A stretch of DNA of 64,000 bases from VXOZ01 sp965220045 (GTDB lineage: Bacteria; Chloroflexota; UBA11872; VXOZ01), in assembly GCA_965220045.1 (NCBI GenBank), contig OZ244803.1, positions 744,001 to 808,000 on the forward strand. Reading direction: 5' to 3'. Below the pieces are notes generated by a model. The model made no database searches and had not been told where the DNA came from. It saw only the letters and a program-made list of their open reading frames with translations. Positions 26,495-34,755 of this stretch are shown here, piece after piece. Positions within the stretch are counted from its first letter, which is position 1. The number at the start of each line of letters is the position of its first letter. The position numbers and the translations under genes are program-made.

Positions 26495-27211
26495 CTAGTC
26501 TACCGATTCTCGCTCTTGCCACAGTTCAGCCACCACCTGCTCGACTACCTCGTAGCCAAAGCCCCGCCGGGCGAGAAACGTGCCTAATTTCTCCCGGAAC
26601 GCAGCGAAGTCTGCGGCGGCCAGTGTCGCTGCGCGCTTGTGGGCGGCAGCCCGCGCCAGCGCAGTCTCGTCACCGCTAAAGCGTGCCAGCACGTCTTCGA
26701 TGATGGCATCGGGGATACCTTTCTGGCGCAGCTCCCAGTTCAGCGCGCGCTTGCCCTTGGGACGGTGTGCGGTGCGACTTTCCACCCAGAAGCGCGCAAA
26801 CGCCGCATCGTCCAGATAGCCCAATTCCTCCAGGCGTCGAATTGCATAGTCGCGTGCCGTGTTCTCGAATGACTTCTTGCGTAAGTGGTCGGCAACTTCC
26901 TTGGTACTGCGCGGGCGATAGGAGATGAAGTTAAGCCCCGTTTCCAAGGCCCGTCGCTCATCGTCATCTCTCTGCCAGGCAAGCATGGTAGCGGCCGCCA
27001 CGGTGTCGCCAACATTCAGCCCTCGCGACGCCACCGTTTCTGCGCGCAACTCAAGACGCTCGCCATTGCTGAATTCCACCGTGAAGGAGGTCCCCTTCGC
27101 GCCCCGCGGGCGCAGGGCAGCTATCGTAACGGCGTCGGCAGGTAGCTCGGTGGCAGGGATTTCGTCATCTCTCACAAATGGACGATGGGCGAGGTCGTCA
27201 CGAGGCGGCAC
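26495..27211 (-). CDS. recX: Regulatory protein RecX
   Basis: RecX binds RecA filaments and limits recombinase activity. The three-helix repeats are visible: ETGLNFISYRPRSTKEVADHL near 90-110, AIRRLEELGYLDDAAFARFW near 122-142 and NWELRQKGIPDAIIEDVL near 158-175. At 238 residues it is longer than the minimal RecX owing to an N-terminal beta-rich extension of about 85 residues (SFTVEFSNGERLELRAE). Such extensions are frequent in Gram-positive and Chloroflexota forms. The start is GTG. No recA lies nearby. It follows plsY on the same strand after 36 bases and may share its transcript. Confidence 0.92.
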   Translation of the reverse strand: MPPRDDLAHRPFVRDDEIPATELPADAVTIAALRPRGAKGTSFTVEFSNGERLELRAETVASRGLNVGDTVAAATMLAWQRDDDERRALETGLNFISYRPRSTKEVADHLRKKSFENTARDYAIRRLEELGYLDDAAFARFWVESRTAHRPKGKRALNWELRQKGIPDAIIEDVLARFSGDETALARAAAHKRAATLAAADFAAFREKLGTFLARRGFGYEVVEQVVAELWQERESVD

Positions 27212-27247
27212 GCGATAGTCTCCAGACGTAGCTTTGGCGGAAACAGC

Positions 27248-27874
27248 CTATGAGTCCCGTCGTCCCAGCGAAATGCGCCGTTCATTGCCGGCCAGCAGCC
27301 GCGCGATATTGTCGCGGTGTTGGTAAGCGATGAGCACGCCGCCGACGATTGCGTAGACGAGGTACGCGGTAGGGACTTGTACCCACAGCATCGCGATAGC
27401 AATGAGAATTGGGGCGACAGCAACCGTAGTGAGGGAAGCAAGAGATACATAGCGGCTGAGGAACATGACCGGCAAGAAGATCGCCCAGAGCACTGCCAAT
27501 GTTGGCGGCACCATAAAGGCAAGGCCCGCCGCCCCAGGTACGATGCCTCTGCCGCCGCGAAACCCAATGAAGACCGGCCAGTTGTGTCCGACAATTGCCG
27601 CAAGAGCAGTTAGAGCTTCCCCCTCCGGACTATGAGGAAAGAATAATCGAATCAGGACGAGCGGCAGAATCACCTTCATCGTGTCGCCGAGAAACGATAC
27701 CAGTCCTGCCGCGATTCCAAGTGTCCGCCACACGTTGGTAGAACCCGTACGTCCGCTGCCGTGCTCTCGAATATCCGTGTGGTGAAAGAGGCGCGCCACG
27801 AGCCAACCGCTGGGGATAGACCCGGCGAGATACCCCATAGCACCGAAAAGCACATACAAGAGGAGATCAGCCAT
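27248..27874 (-). CDS. plsY: Glycerol-3-phosphate acyltransferase (acyl-phosphate dependent)
   Basis: This multi-pass membrane enzyme makes lysophosphatidate from glycerol-3-phosphate and acyl-phosphate. The motifs GSIPSGWLVAR, GSGRTGSTNVWRTLG and GHNWPVFIGFRGGRGI are those of the PlsY active site. Five or so hydrophobic segments span its 208 residues. The ATG at 27874 overlaps the 3' end of der by eight bases, so translation is probably coupled; a longer frame from 27913 would lie inside der. Together with plsC at 30590 it provides both acylation steps of phosphatidate synthesis. Confidence 0.94.
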   Translation of the reverse strand: MADLLLYVLFGAMGYLAGSIPSGWLVARLFHHTDIREHGSGRTGSTNVWRTLGIAAGLVSFLGDTMKVILPLVLIRLFFPHSPEGEALTALAAIVGHNWPVFIGFRGGRGIVPGAAGLAFMVPPTLAVLWAIFLPVMFLSRYVSLASLTTVAVAPILIAIAMLWVQVPTAYLVYAIVGGVLIAYQHRDNIARLLAGNERRISLGRRDS

Positions 27875-29225
27875 GATGGTCGTGGAAGAGCAGCCGTAAA
27901 GGCGTACCGTCAAAACCGAATTGCCGTCTAATGCTATTCTCCAAGAAGCGGCGGTGGGAGAAGTGAACCAGTGAGGGTTCGTTTACGGAAAAGATAAAGG
28001 TGGGCGGGTGTGTGCTCGCCTGGGTGACGTAATAGATGCTGAGCCGGCGTCTCCTGGTAGATAGGGTGCGGTTTGCCAGCCAGCTACGGAGCGCGCGGTT
28101 GAGCGCGCCGGTAGATATGCGTCTCCCCCTTTCCGCAAAGACCCGCAACCCCGCCGGCAACACGCGACCGAGACGATAGCCGGTCTCGGCAGATATGACT
28201 TCGGATGGCGCGTGGGGCATCCAACGCAGGCGGCCCTGCACCATCCGCTTGACGTCGCCGGCGTCCGCATCGACCAGGTCCCATTTGTTGATCAAGACGA
28301 CCAACCCCTTATGTGCCTCATTGACATAACCGGCAATGTGCACGTCCTGGGCGGTCAGTCCTTCAGCGGCATCGACCACGAGGAGCGCCACGTTGCAGCG
28401 CTCGAGAGCGCGGAGAGTGCGAAGTACGCTATGGGATTCAACGCCAAACTGCACCTTGCCGCGCCGCCGGATGCCGGCGGTATCAATCAAAACCGCCGTG
28501 TCTTCCCCGTAGGTTACGACGGTGTCGATGGCGTCGCGGGTGGTGCCGGGTATGTCGCTTACGATAGTACGCTCGTGTCCGAGCAGCGCGTTGAGCAATG
28601 CCGATTTCCCCACATTCGGCCGGCCGACTATAGCAAACTGAGGGAGCGCAACCTCAGATTCATCCGCCACGATGCCGGGCAGATGCGCGCACACGGCATC
28701 GAGTAAGTCTCCCGTCCCGAGACCGTGCAACGCCGAAAGCGACGTCACGTCGCCGACGCCGAGATCGTAGAACTCGTACGTCTGCAGATGGGAACGTTCG
28801 TTGTCCGCCTTGTTCGCGGCGATGACGACAGGCTTGCGCGTACTGCGGAGTAGTCTGGCGATCTCTGCGTCCTGCGGTGTGATGCCGGCTGGCGCATCAA
28901 CGACCAAGACGATGACGTTTGCCTCTTCTATGGCCGCTTGCACTTGCCCATAGACGGAATCGGCGAGGACATCGACAGCCTCGGCTATCCCGCCGGTATC
29001 GGTAACCGTAAAGGCGCGGTCTCGCCATTGCACCACGCCGTAGACGCGGTCTCGGGTCGTGCCGGGCACGTCTTCGACGACCGCTTGGCGCTGCCCGAGG
29101 AGACGGTTGAAAATGCTGGACTTGCCGACGTTTGGCCGACCCACCAGCGCGACAATGCCGCTGGGAGTGGTAACGGTGATCGGAGGCGGCGCCTCTACTT
29201 CTGGTTGGTTGGATGTCGTACTCAT
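27867..29225 (-). CDS. der: Ribosome biogenesis GTPase Der (EngA)
   Basis: Der is a double-GTPase factor for 50S subunit assembly. The first G1 loop is at 29-36 (GRPNVGKS) with DTGG and NKAD following. The second G1 is at 201-208 (GRPNVGKS) with DTAG and NKWD. The C-terminal KH-like domain carries SIYYVTQ and PPTFIFSVNEP. At 452 residues it is complete. The neighbours plsY, ispH and plsC reflect a cluster seen in several bacterial groups. Confidence 0.97.
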   Translation of the reverse strand: MSTTSNQPEVEAPPPITVTTPSGIVALVGRPNVGKSSIFNRLLGQRQAVVEDVPGTTRDRVYGVVQWRDRAFTVTDTGGIAEAVDVLADSVYGQVQAAIEEANVIVLVVDAPAGITPQDAEIARLLRSTRKPVVIAANKADNERSHLQTYEFYDLGVGDVTSLSALHGLGTGDLLDAVCAHLPGIVADESEVALPQFAIVGRPNVGKSALLNALLGHERTIVSDIPGTTRDAIDTVVTYGEDTAVLIDTAGIRRRGKVQFGVESHSVLRTLRALERCNVALLVVDAAEGLTAQDVHIAGYVNEAHKGLVVLINKWDLVDADAGDVKRMVQGRLRWMPHAPSEVISAETGYRLGRVLPAGLRVFAERGRRISTGALNRALRSWLANRTLSTRRRRLSIYYVTQASTHPPTFIFSVNEPSLVHFSHRRFLENSIRRQFGFDGTPLRLLFHDHHG

Positions 29226-29558
29226 CAGGGCTACCCGTCTTCACTTGATCGAAGATCTAACAGACTCAATCCAGAAAACCTCACCTCGCAGCCTTGATTG
29301 AGGACAGCCGTGCTTGCTTCCCAAGCCGGTGCTCGAATCAAGCGAGGTTATTGTACACGAGTGTAGATAGTGCTCTGCAATTGTGACAGTTCGCCAAGGC
29401 AACAGAACGCGGAGAATCGCGGGTACAAAGGGAGGCGAAGCCGGATGCCCGCGTGCCCTTGCATTTTTCTTTATTGGCAGTCCGAACTCCAAACGCCGCT
29501 ACGACAGATGAAGGCGCTCAGTGAGAATATGATGCGCTGTCGGCGAAGTGGCCGCTCG
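29226..29558. other. Gene-free spacer between ispH and der
   Basis: I see no gene, repeat core or convincing terminator in these 333 bases. The stretch probably holds the 5' leader and promoter of der on the minus strand. Confidence 0.4.
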
Positions 29559-30419
29559 CTAGGAAGCTACTGCGTCAAGCTCTTTGAGCCAGTCGACAAC
29601 TTCCTTGACGGACCAATCCGGTGTCGACGCGCCTGCCGTAATCCCCACCGTGTCAGAGTGGCTGAACCAGGCAGGATCAAGTTCCGCGGCGGTCTCTATA
29701 TGGTAGGTCGGCGTGCCTTCCTCACGCGCAATCTCAGCGAGGTGGGTCGTATTGGCGCTGTTGCGGCCGCCAACGACGACCATTACATCAACCTGTGGAA
29801 TGATGTCGCGGGCGGCGGCTTGCTGCTTTGTGGTCGCGAAGCAGAGCGTGTTGACCACGTGCACTTCGAGCGCGTCCTCCAGCGCCAAGTCCATGAGCCG
29901 GCGCGCGACTGCCTGAAACCGCTCTACCGTCTGCGTAGTCTGGGACACCAGGCAGATCTTGCGGCGCAGGCGTACGCCGTCCAGCGCCTCCGCACTGGCC
30001 ACTGCCACTCCCCGGCCTTCGGACCAGCCGAGAATGCCCCGCACTTCCTTGTGCGTGGGGTCGCCGAAGATGAGGATCTGATAGCCGCGTTCGGCATGCT
30101 CCTGCACGATGCGATGCACCTTGGAAACGATGGGGCACGTGGCATCCAAGAGCTCAAGATTGTGTTCCGCGATCTGCTCGGTAACGGCTTTGCCAGTGCC
30201 GTGGGCGGTAATGGTGGCAATCCCACTCCGCGGGATTGTATCCATGTCCGCGACGACGTTGATTCCGTCATCCTGCAGCTTGTCTATCACCGACGGGTTG
30301 TGAACAAGCTGACCCAGCGTATGAATTTCGCCCTTCTCTTTTGCCACGGCTTGCGTCATCTCGATGGCGCGCTTTACGCCGTAGCAAAACCCCATCTCTT
30401 GGGCCAGAATGATGTCCAT
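29559..30419 (-). CDS. ispH: 4-hydroxy-3-methylbut-2-enyl diphosphate reductase
   Basis: This is the terminal enzyme of the MEP isoprenoid pathway. The three cysteines binding the [4Fe-4S] cluster are Cys12 (GFCYGVKRA), Cys95 (DATCPIV) and Cys193 (NTLCFAT). The motifs TLGQLVHNP, TAHG and AGASTPDW are also present. At 286 residues it is complete. AAGGAAG stands close before the ATG. It lies between plsC and der on the same strand. Confidence 0.97.
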   Translation of the reverse strand: MDIILAQEMGFCYGVKRAIEMTQAVAKEKGEIHTLGQLVHNPSVIDKLQDDGINVVADMDTIPRSGIATITAHGTGKAVTEQIAEHNLELLDATCPIVSKVHRIVQEHAERGYQILIFGDPTHKEVRGILGWSEGRGVAVASAEALDGVRLRRKICLVSQTTQTVERFQAVARRLMDLALEDALEVHVVNTLCFATTKQQAAARDIIPQVDVMVVVGGRNSANTTHLAEIAREEGTPTYHIETAAELDPAWFSHSDTVGITAGASTPDWSVKEVVDWLKELDAVAS

Positions 30420-30589
30420 TGTCTTCCTTAAGTACTATGCTCGCGTGCTTTCATTGTACCGGAGCAAAGTTCAGCGGAACAACTGCGGCGCGCCCCTTGC
30501 CAACGAGCGCCTCATGATCGTTATCGTCGTGAGAAGGGTGGTTTCTTTGCCAAAGCCAATCTCTACACGTACTCGCGGCGCAGTAGCGG

Positions 30590-31318
30590 TTAGTGCTTAA
30601 CGGGCGTTTCTCGACTATCGAGAAGTGCGACGAGGCGCTGCCTGAGCGACTCAGCGATGGCGTCGGCCTCGTCACCGTCGAGTTTCTTCCCGTAGTGCTC
30701 GTGCAGTTCCAACGGCTCGGCAAAAGTGACAGAGACTCCCACGCGGGGTATGGGAAACTTGCTTCCCCTTGGCAGCGCCTTGTCTGTGTTCTCTATCGCG
30801 GCGAGCACGATAGGGATCCTCTGGTGCACGGCGATGCGGACGAAGCCGGAGTTGAACGGGCCGACCTCGCCGGTACGGCTGCGCGTGCCTTCAGGAAAGA
30901 GGACGACGGCCTCGTCGTCTTTGAGTAGTTGCATGAGTATGCGCACGCTGCGCACGTCGTTGGTCTGGCGAATGATGGGATACGTTCCCCAACGGGGCAG
31001 GAAGAAGCGCAAGAGTGCATTGCGAAAGAGCTCTACCTTGGCCATGAACGTAAGGGCACGGTGCGGGCACGCAACACCCATGGCAAACGGGTCAAGATTG
31101 TTGCGGTGATTACCGATTATGAGCAAGGGCCCCGCGCGCGGCGGCTTGGGTCCAGCGACGCGCAGCCCCAGGTACAAGTGGAAGAGCGGCAAGAGGATCA
31201 AACCGCCGATGATGAAATACCAGAACCAGTTGCGCATGTTCCGGTGATTGCGCTGGTACTCAATGTCCGCCTCAGTGATCTGAGAGGGGTCGAATCGCGG
31301 TTCGATAGTCGTACTCAC
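30590..31318 (-). CDS. plsC: 1-acyl-sn-glycerol-3-phosphate acyltransferase
   Basis: It transfers a second acyl group to lysophosphatidate at the membrane. The HX4D box is His71-Asp76 (NHRNNLDP), and the glycerol-phosphate motif FPEGTRSRTG is at 141-150. One hydrophobic anchor lies at 32-52. At 242 residues it is standard. The start is GTG. With plsY downstream on the same strand, the window supplies both steps from glycerol-3-phosphate to phosphatidate. Confidence 0.93.
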   Translation of the reverse strand: MSTTIEPRFDPSQITEADIEYQRNHRNMRNWFWYFIIGGLILLPLFHLYLGLRVAGPKPPRAGPLLIIGNHRNNLDPFAMGVACPHRALTFMAKVELFRNALLRFFLPRWGTYPIIRQTNDVRSVRILMQLLKDDEAVVLFPEGTRSRTGEVGPFNSGFVRIAVHQRIPIVLAAIENTDKALPRGSKFPIPRVGVSVTFAEPLELHEHYGKKLDGDEADAIAESLRQRLVALLDSRETPVKH

Positions 31319-31801
31319 GGCATCCTATCCCTGGGCGGCATTCGTCTTGCCGCGCCTGTCAACTCCACCGCACTGCGATGGGGCATGCATCCGGATCTGG
31401 TCAGAATGCTTGATTGCAGCGCGCTTTTGCCTGTTCTCTCGTTCCCGTACAGGATACCGAAGCACACAGCGTTGCGCCACTTGCCGCGCTCATGTCAAAA
31501 CGCAGGCGGAACACAACACTGACCCGAGTGCTGCCCTTGATGCGCTTAACTCCCCGTCCTGAAGCAAATCCGGGCCTACAACGCAAGGCTACATGCGTAA
31601 GCCCATAGAGTCGTATGACGAATTAGACCCTGTTGAGTATCGGCTGCGTATACATCGGTACAATCCCAATACTCTGCCGTCTATCGAGAGGCTCGTATGT
31701 GACGGCGTCGCTATCAGTGTGTTTACTGCGGCTGGGGTGCGTGCTACGCTTGACGCTGGACCCCAAAGCCTGTCAGACCCCTCTTACTCGGGAGCGAATA
31801 C
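31319..31801. other. Gene-free divergent spacer between plsC and the HesB-like gene
   Basis: No gene is supported in these 483 bases. A possible plus-strand promoter, TTTACT then 17 bases then TACGCT, lies about 60-80 bases before the HesB-like start. GGGAG precedes that start codon at good spacing. Otherwise nothing is recognised. Confidence 0.4.
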
Positions 31802-32101
31802 ATGTTCACCATCACGGAATCTGCGGCGCATCTTATCAAGTCACAAATGGATTCGGAAGGCGAAGGTGAGATGTACCTCCGGGTATTCGTTCGCCCCGGT
31901 GCCGAGGGTATGCAATTCGGCATGTCGAGCGAGGAGCAACCCGGCAAGAACGATGAGGTCAGCGAGCAGCACGGCCTCAAGGTGCTCGTCGACAGATTGA
32001 GTCTACGCACACTCGACGGCGTGGTCCTGAGCATAACGGAAGACGGCGGTTTCAGTCTCGGCAAGCCGGAGGCTGCGGGGGAACAAGCCGCCGGGGAATA
32101 G
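31802..32101 (+). CDS. HesB/IscA-like protein lacking all cysteines
   Basis: Length (99 residues) and pattern match A-type iron-sulfur carrier proteins: ITESAAHLI at the start, LRVFVRPGAEG where the first Cys-bearing loop would be, then DEVSEQHGLKVLVD and LDGVVLSI. The usual first cysteine (in a GCSG-type loop) and the C-terminal Cys-x-Cys are absent; the whole protein has no cysteine. It therefore cannot hold a cluster in the known way and may have a regulatory or unrelated role. No suf or isc gene adjoins. A tRNA-Ser gene follows. Confidence 0.75.
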   Translation: MFTITESAAHLIKSQMDSEGEGEMYLRVFVRPGAEGMQFGMSSEEQPGKNDEVSEQHGLKVLVDRLSLRTLDGVVLSITEDGGFSLGKPEAAGEQAAGE

Positions 32102-32175
32102 CGGCCTGCCAATTGCTCAGAATGTCAATTGAGCGTCTTGGGGCGCCATTACCGGGTTGTGCGTATGTGCTGCGC

Positions 32176-32181
32176 TATAAT
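32176..32181 (+). promoter_or_regulatory. TATAAT -10 box of the first tRNA-Ser gene
   Basis: A perfect TATAAT lies 11 bases before the mature tRNA start. No good -35 is seen at 16-18 bases; TTGTGC at 32157 would leave only 13. Confidence 0.5.
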
Positions 32182-32192
32182 GGAGTAAGTAT

Positions 32193-32275
32193 GGAGGGGT
32201 GTCCGAGTGGTTTATGGAGATGGTCTTGAAAACCATTGACCGAAAGGTCCGGGGGTTCGAATCCCTCCCCCTCCG
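32193..32275 (+). tRNA. tRNA-Ser (anticodon UGA)
   Basis: The acceptor arm GGAGGGG (32193-32199) pairs with CCCCTCC (32268-32274). The anticodon stem is ATGGT/ACCAT around the loop CTTGAAA with anticodon TGA. A long variable arm GACC-GAAA-GGTC marks a class II tRNA. The T arm is GGGGG-TTCGAAT-CCCTC. The discriminator is G; the next bases are CCG, so CCA is not encoded. Confidence 0.95.
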
Positions 32276-32482
32276 CCGCAGATGCTGAATGATCGCCGTG
32301 GTGTGGGACCATACAAGAACTGTATTGTGTACTCCTTTTGTGGCTGATTCCTCCATACCGCAGCATCTATAGGCTTGAACGTGGGTGCTGACCATAGGTC
32401 GTTCCACTTTCCTGCTGTTTTGTCATGCCTTGATGTCGTACATGGTCGCGTACGGTTTCCCAGTGCACCTTGCCGGATACGC

Positions 32483-32488
32483 TATAAT
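32483..32488 (+). promoter_or_regulatory. TATAAT box upstream of the second tRNA-Ser gene
   Basis: A perfect TATAAT lies 66 bases before the second tRNA gene. The -35 region is unclear. A small hairpin ATCTGAA...TTCAGAT lies between the box and the tRNA. Confidence 0.4.
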
Positions 32489-32554
32489 GAAAGTGTCTCC
32501 AAAGAGCTATCTGAACCGGATTACGTAAGTTTCAGATGGCGCATTGGAGCGCAG

Positions 32555-32648
32555 GGAGGGGTCGCATAGTTGGTCTAGTGCGGTCGCCTGCTAAGCGACA
32601 GTGGGGTTAATAGCTCCACCGAGGGTTCGAATCCCTCCCCCTCCGCCA
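32555..32648 (+). tRNA. tRNA-Ser (anticodon GCU), CCA encoded
   Basis: The acceptor GGAGGGG (32555-32561) pairs with CCCCTCC (32638-32644). The anticodon stem is GTCGC/GCGAC around CTGCTAA with anticodon GCT. A long variable arm follows. The T arm is GAGGG-TTCGAAT-CCCTC. Discriminator G is followed by CCA at 32646-32648. It shares its acceptor arm and T loop with the upstream tRNA-Ser. Confidence 0.95.
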
Positions 32649-32659
32649 AGCAAATGACG

Positions 32660-32701
32660 AAAGAGGACGGTGTCAACACTCTGGTTGACACCGTCCTCTT
32701 T
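32660..32701 (+). terminator. Strong hairpin terminator after tRNA-Ser(GCU)
   Basis: An 18-base arm AAAGAGGACGGTGTCAAC pairs perfectly with 32684-32701 across the loop ACTCTG. It ends in TTT. The position right after the tRNA fits transcript termination, though the T-run is short. Confidence 0.8.
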
Positions 32702-33051
32702 GCATTGCACATTCCGCGCTGCCGCACTGTTCAGTGCGGCCGGGCTTGGCGAGGGTAACGGTGGCTGTGACTGTCGGCTGCTCTCTGCCGCAGACCGGTG
32801 CCACAGCGGATGGACAAGAAAGTGCCGTGGGGCACTCGCGGGTTGGCACCTCTGCGCAAACGCCAGCAGTGAGCAAGGAGTACGCGCACATCCCGGGCAA
32901 ACCCTCACTCTTGGCGGGGGCAGGTTGCGCTCCTACCTTACTGAAGAGCGCAGGTTGAAAACCTACGCTACCGGTGGAAGCAGGTTGAGAACCTACGCTA
33001 CCTGCACTACCGCCAGACCCACTCGTCTGTTCAGGCTTGGCGAACCGCTCG
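32702..33051. repeat. Spacer with a 30-bp periodic GCAGGTTG repeat
   Basis: No gene is supported. GCAGGTTG recurs at 32920, 32950 and 32980, exactly 30 bases apart. The last two read as inverted repeats (GCAGGTTGAAAACCTACGC). They resemble the core of the 48-bp array before gatB. The rest shows nothing recognisable. Confidence 0.65.
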
Positions 33052-34485
33052 CTACGAGACGGCGGTGCGCACGGCCCGTTCGATAGCCGGCATGGCATCC
33101 GCGACGGTGACCTGGCCGGAGATTGCCTGGCGCAGCGGCGTTGTCAGATTGCGTCCCAGGGCTTGGCGGCCCAACACCGGCGACGGGCTCTCTTGCTCGA
33201 GCAGCTCCAAGTACTCCGAGTACGTTGGCGTGAAGTTTGTCACCAGCTTTGCCATGGGGTACTTCCACTGCGGCTTGAACGGCAACGTCATGCTCGTGTT
33301 GCCCAGGTAGTCCTGCAGCGTTTCCCTGGTATAGAGGAACGTGAGCAGGTCCCAGCCGGATGTCGGATTGTTGGCCACTTCGGGGATGGCAATCTGATTC
33401 GACCAGACCTGGGTCGCGCCCGCGCTGCCGCTCGGCCCTTTCGGCAATGGCAGCCAGTGAAACACCAGATCCGGATCTATGGGCTGTTCCGCCGTGTGCA
33501 CGCGGACGGCGTGGTTGATCGCGTCGGCATTCACAACGGCCATGGAGGTGTCTCCACGCACGAAGAGCCGCGCGGTATCGATGTACGGCGACGGCTCGCC
33601 GCTCACTTTGTCCTCTGTGACCAGGTCGGCCAGGAACTGGAGCGCTGCCTGGGCGTCAGGATTGTTCACCACGACATTCCCGCCGTCGGCGTTATTCTGG
33701 AAAAAGCCGGTGTTATTGCTATAGAGCCAAGTCAAGACTTGCAGCCAGTTCGGGCTGACGTGCATGCCCGGACGCGTAACCGTGTCACCATCACGCTGCG
33801 TAAGGGTGGCTGCGGCTTCCCGCAGATTGTCCCAGCCCCACTGCTTGAAGGCTTCTACGTCAACCGACATGCCGGCCTCTTCCATGTGCTTTGCGTTGAT
33901 GGCCAGACCGATGGCTTGCGGGTCGTCGTAGGGGAGCGCATAGACTTGCTCGTCAACTGAGGCGTACGGCAGGACGCCTTTCACAAACTGCGTCAACTTT
34001 ACCGTTCGCGGCCAGTTCAGATACGTAGTAAGGTTGCGCACCATCGATGCCTCCGCCCAACTCGGGAGGGCACCCATGGGCACGTGCACGGCGTCGGGAC
34101 CGCCGGTCCCCGCGGCCGTGACCTGAGCGAGCCTGCTCTCTACCTCGCGCTGACTGCCGAGGAAGACCGGCTCCAACGTATTGCCGGTACGGGCAGCAAA
34201 CAAGCCGTGGACGTCCGTCAGCCATTGCTGGGTGGGGCCGGAGGCCCAGGTCCAGAAAGTCACCACTCCCGGTCTGCGGATGATGGGGATCGGCCCTTCC
34301 ACCGGTGTAGGCGTTATGGGGATAAACGGCGTGGGCGTCGGCACACATGGGCCGTCGCAGCGGCGGCGATTCAAGCCGGCGCATGCCGAAAGGAGCGACG
34401 TGGCTGTGGCGCCAAGTCCTATCGCTCCCAACGTGCGGAGCACGCCTCGACGCGTGTGTTCAGATGGGACCAATCCAGATTTCAT
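33052..34485 (-). CDS. ABC transporter extracellular solute-binding protein (family 1), Tat lipoprotein
   Basis: A twin-arginine signal TRRGVLRTLG (11-20) leads into a lipobox LLSAC with Cys35. A Pro/Thr linker follows to about 70. The mature part has features of sugar-binding proteins (VTFWTWASGPTQQWL, YALPYDDPQAIGLAINAKH, FVRGDTSMAVVNADAI). At 477 residues it is standard. GGAGG lies ten bases before the ATG. No permease or ATPase gene adjoins. The sugar or other ligand is unknown. Confidence 0.9.
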   Translation of the reverse strand: MKSGLVPSEHTRRGVLRTLGAIGLGATATSLLSACAGLNRRRCDGPCVPTPTPFIPITPTPVEGPIPIIRRPGVVTFWTWASGPTQQWLTDVHGLFAARTGNTLEPVFLGSQREVESRLAQVTAAGTGGPDAVHVPMGALPSWAEASMVRNLTTYLNWPRTVKLTQFVKGVLPYASVDEQVYALPYDDPQAIGLAINAKHMEEAGMSVDVEAFKQWGWDNLREAAATLTQRDGDTVTRPGMHVSPNWLQVLTWLYSNNTGFFQNNADGGNVVVNNPDAQAALQFLADLVTEDKVSGEPSPYIDTARLFVRGDTSMAVVNADAINHAVRVHTAEQPIDPDLVFHWLPLPKGPSGSAGATQVWSNQIAIPEVANNPTSGWDLLTFLYTRETLQDYLGNTSMTLPFKPQWKYPMAKLVTNFTPTYSEYLELLEQESPSPVLGRQALGRNLTTPLRQAISGQVTVADAMPAIERAVRTAVS

Positions 34486-34755
34486 GAGGCGTTTACCTCC
34501 AACTTACGTGTGCTTTCAAGCCCTATGCAATCCATGTTTTTTCAAATGCGGTGAGGAAGTCTGCTTAAGCGAATAGCATACCCTACCCGTGCTTCACAAG
34601 TCTACGCTCTTTGGCGCAGTTTTGCCACCTGGAAGTACGCGCGCGCTATTGCTTTTCTTAGGAACTTCTTAAGTGGAACGGGCACGTCCCAATTATCACT
34701 ATGCTACGATGAAGTCAAGGCATTTCAATAGTGGGGATTTGGAGGGTGAACGTCC

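Noticed and set aside
32193..32648. Phage or island attachment site at the tandem tRNA-Ser genes
   Set aside because: The shared 3' sequence is explained by the two tRNAs having the same T arm and acceptor; no integrase or further partial tRNA copy is seen.
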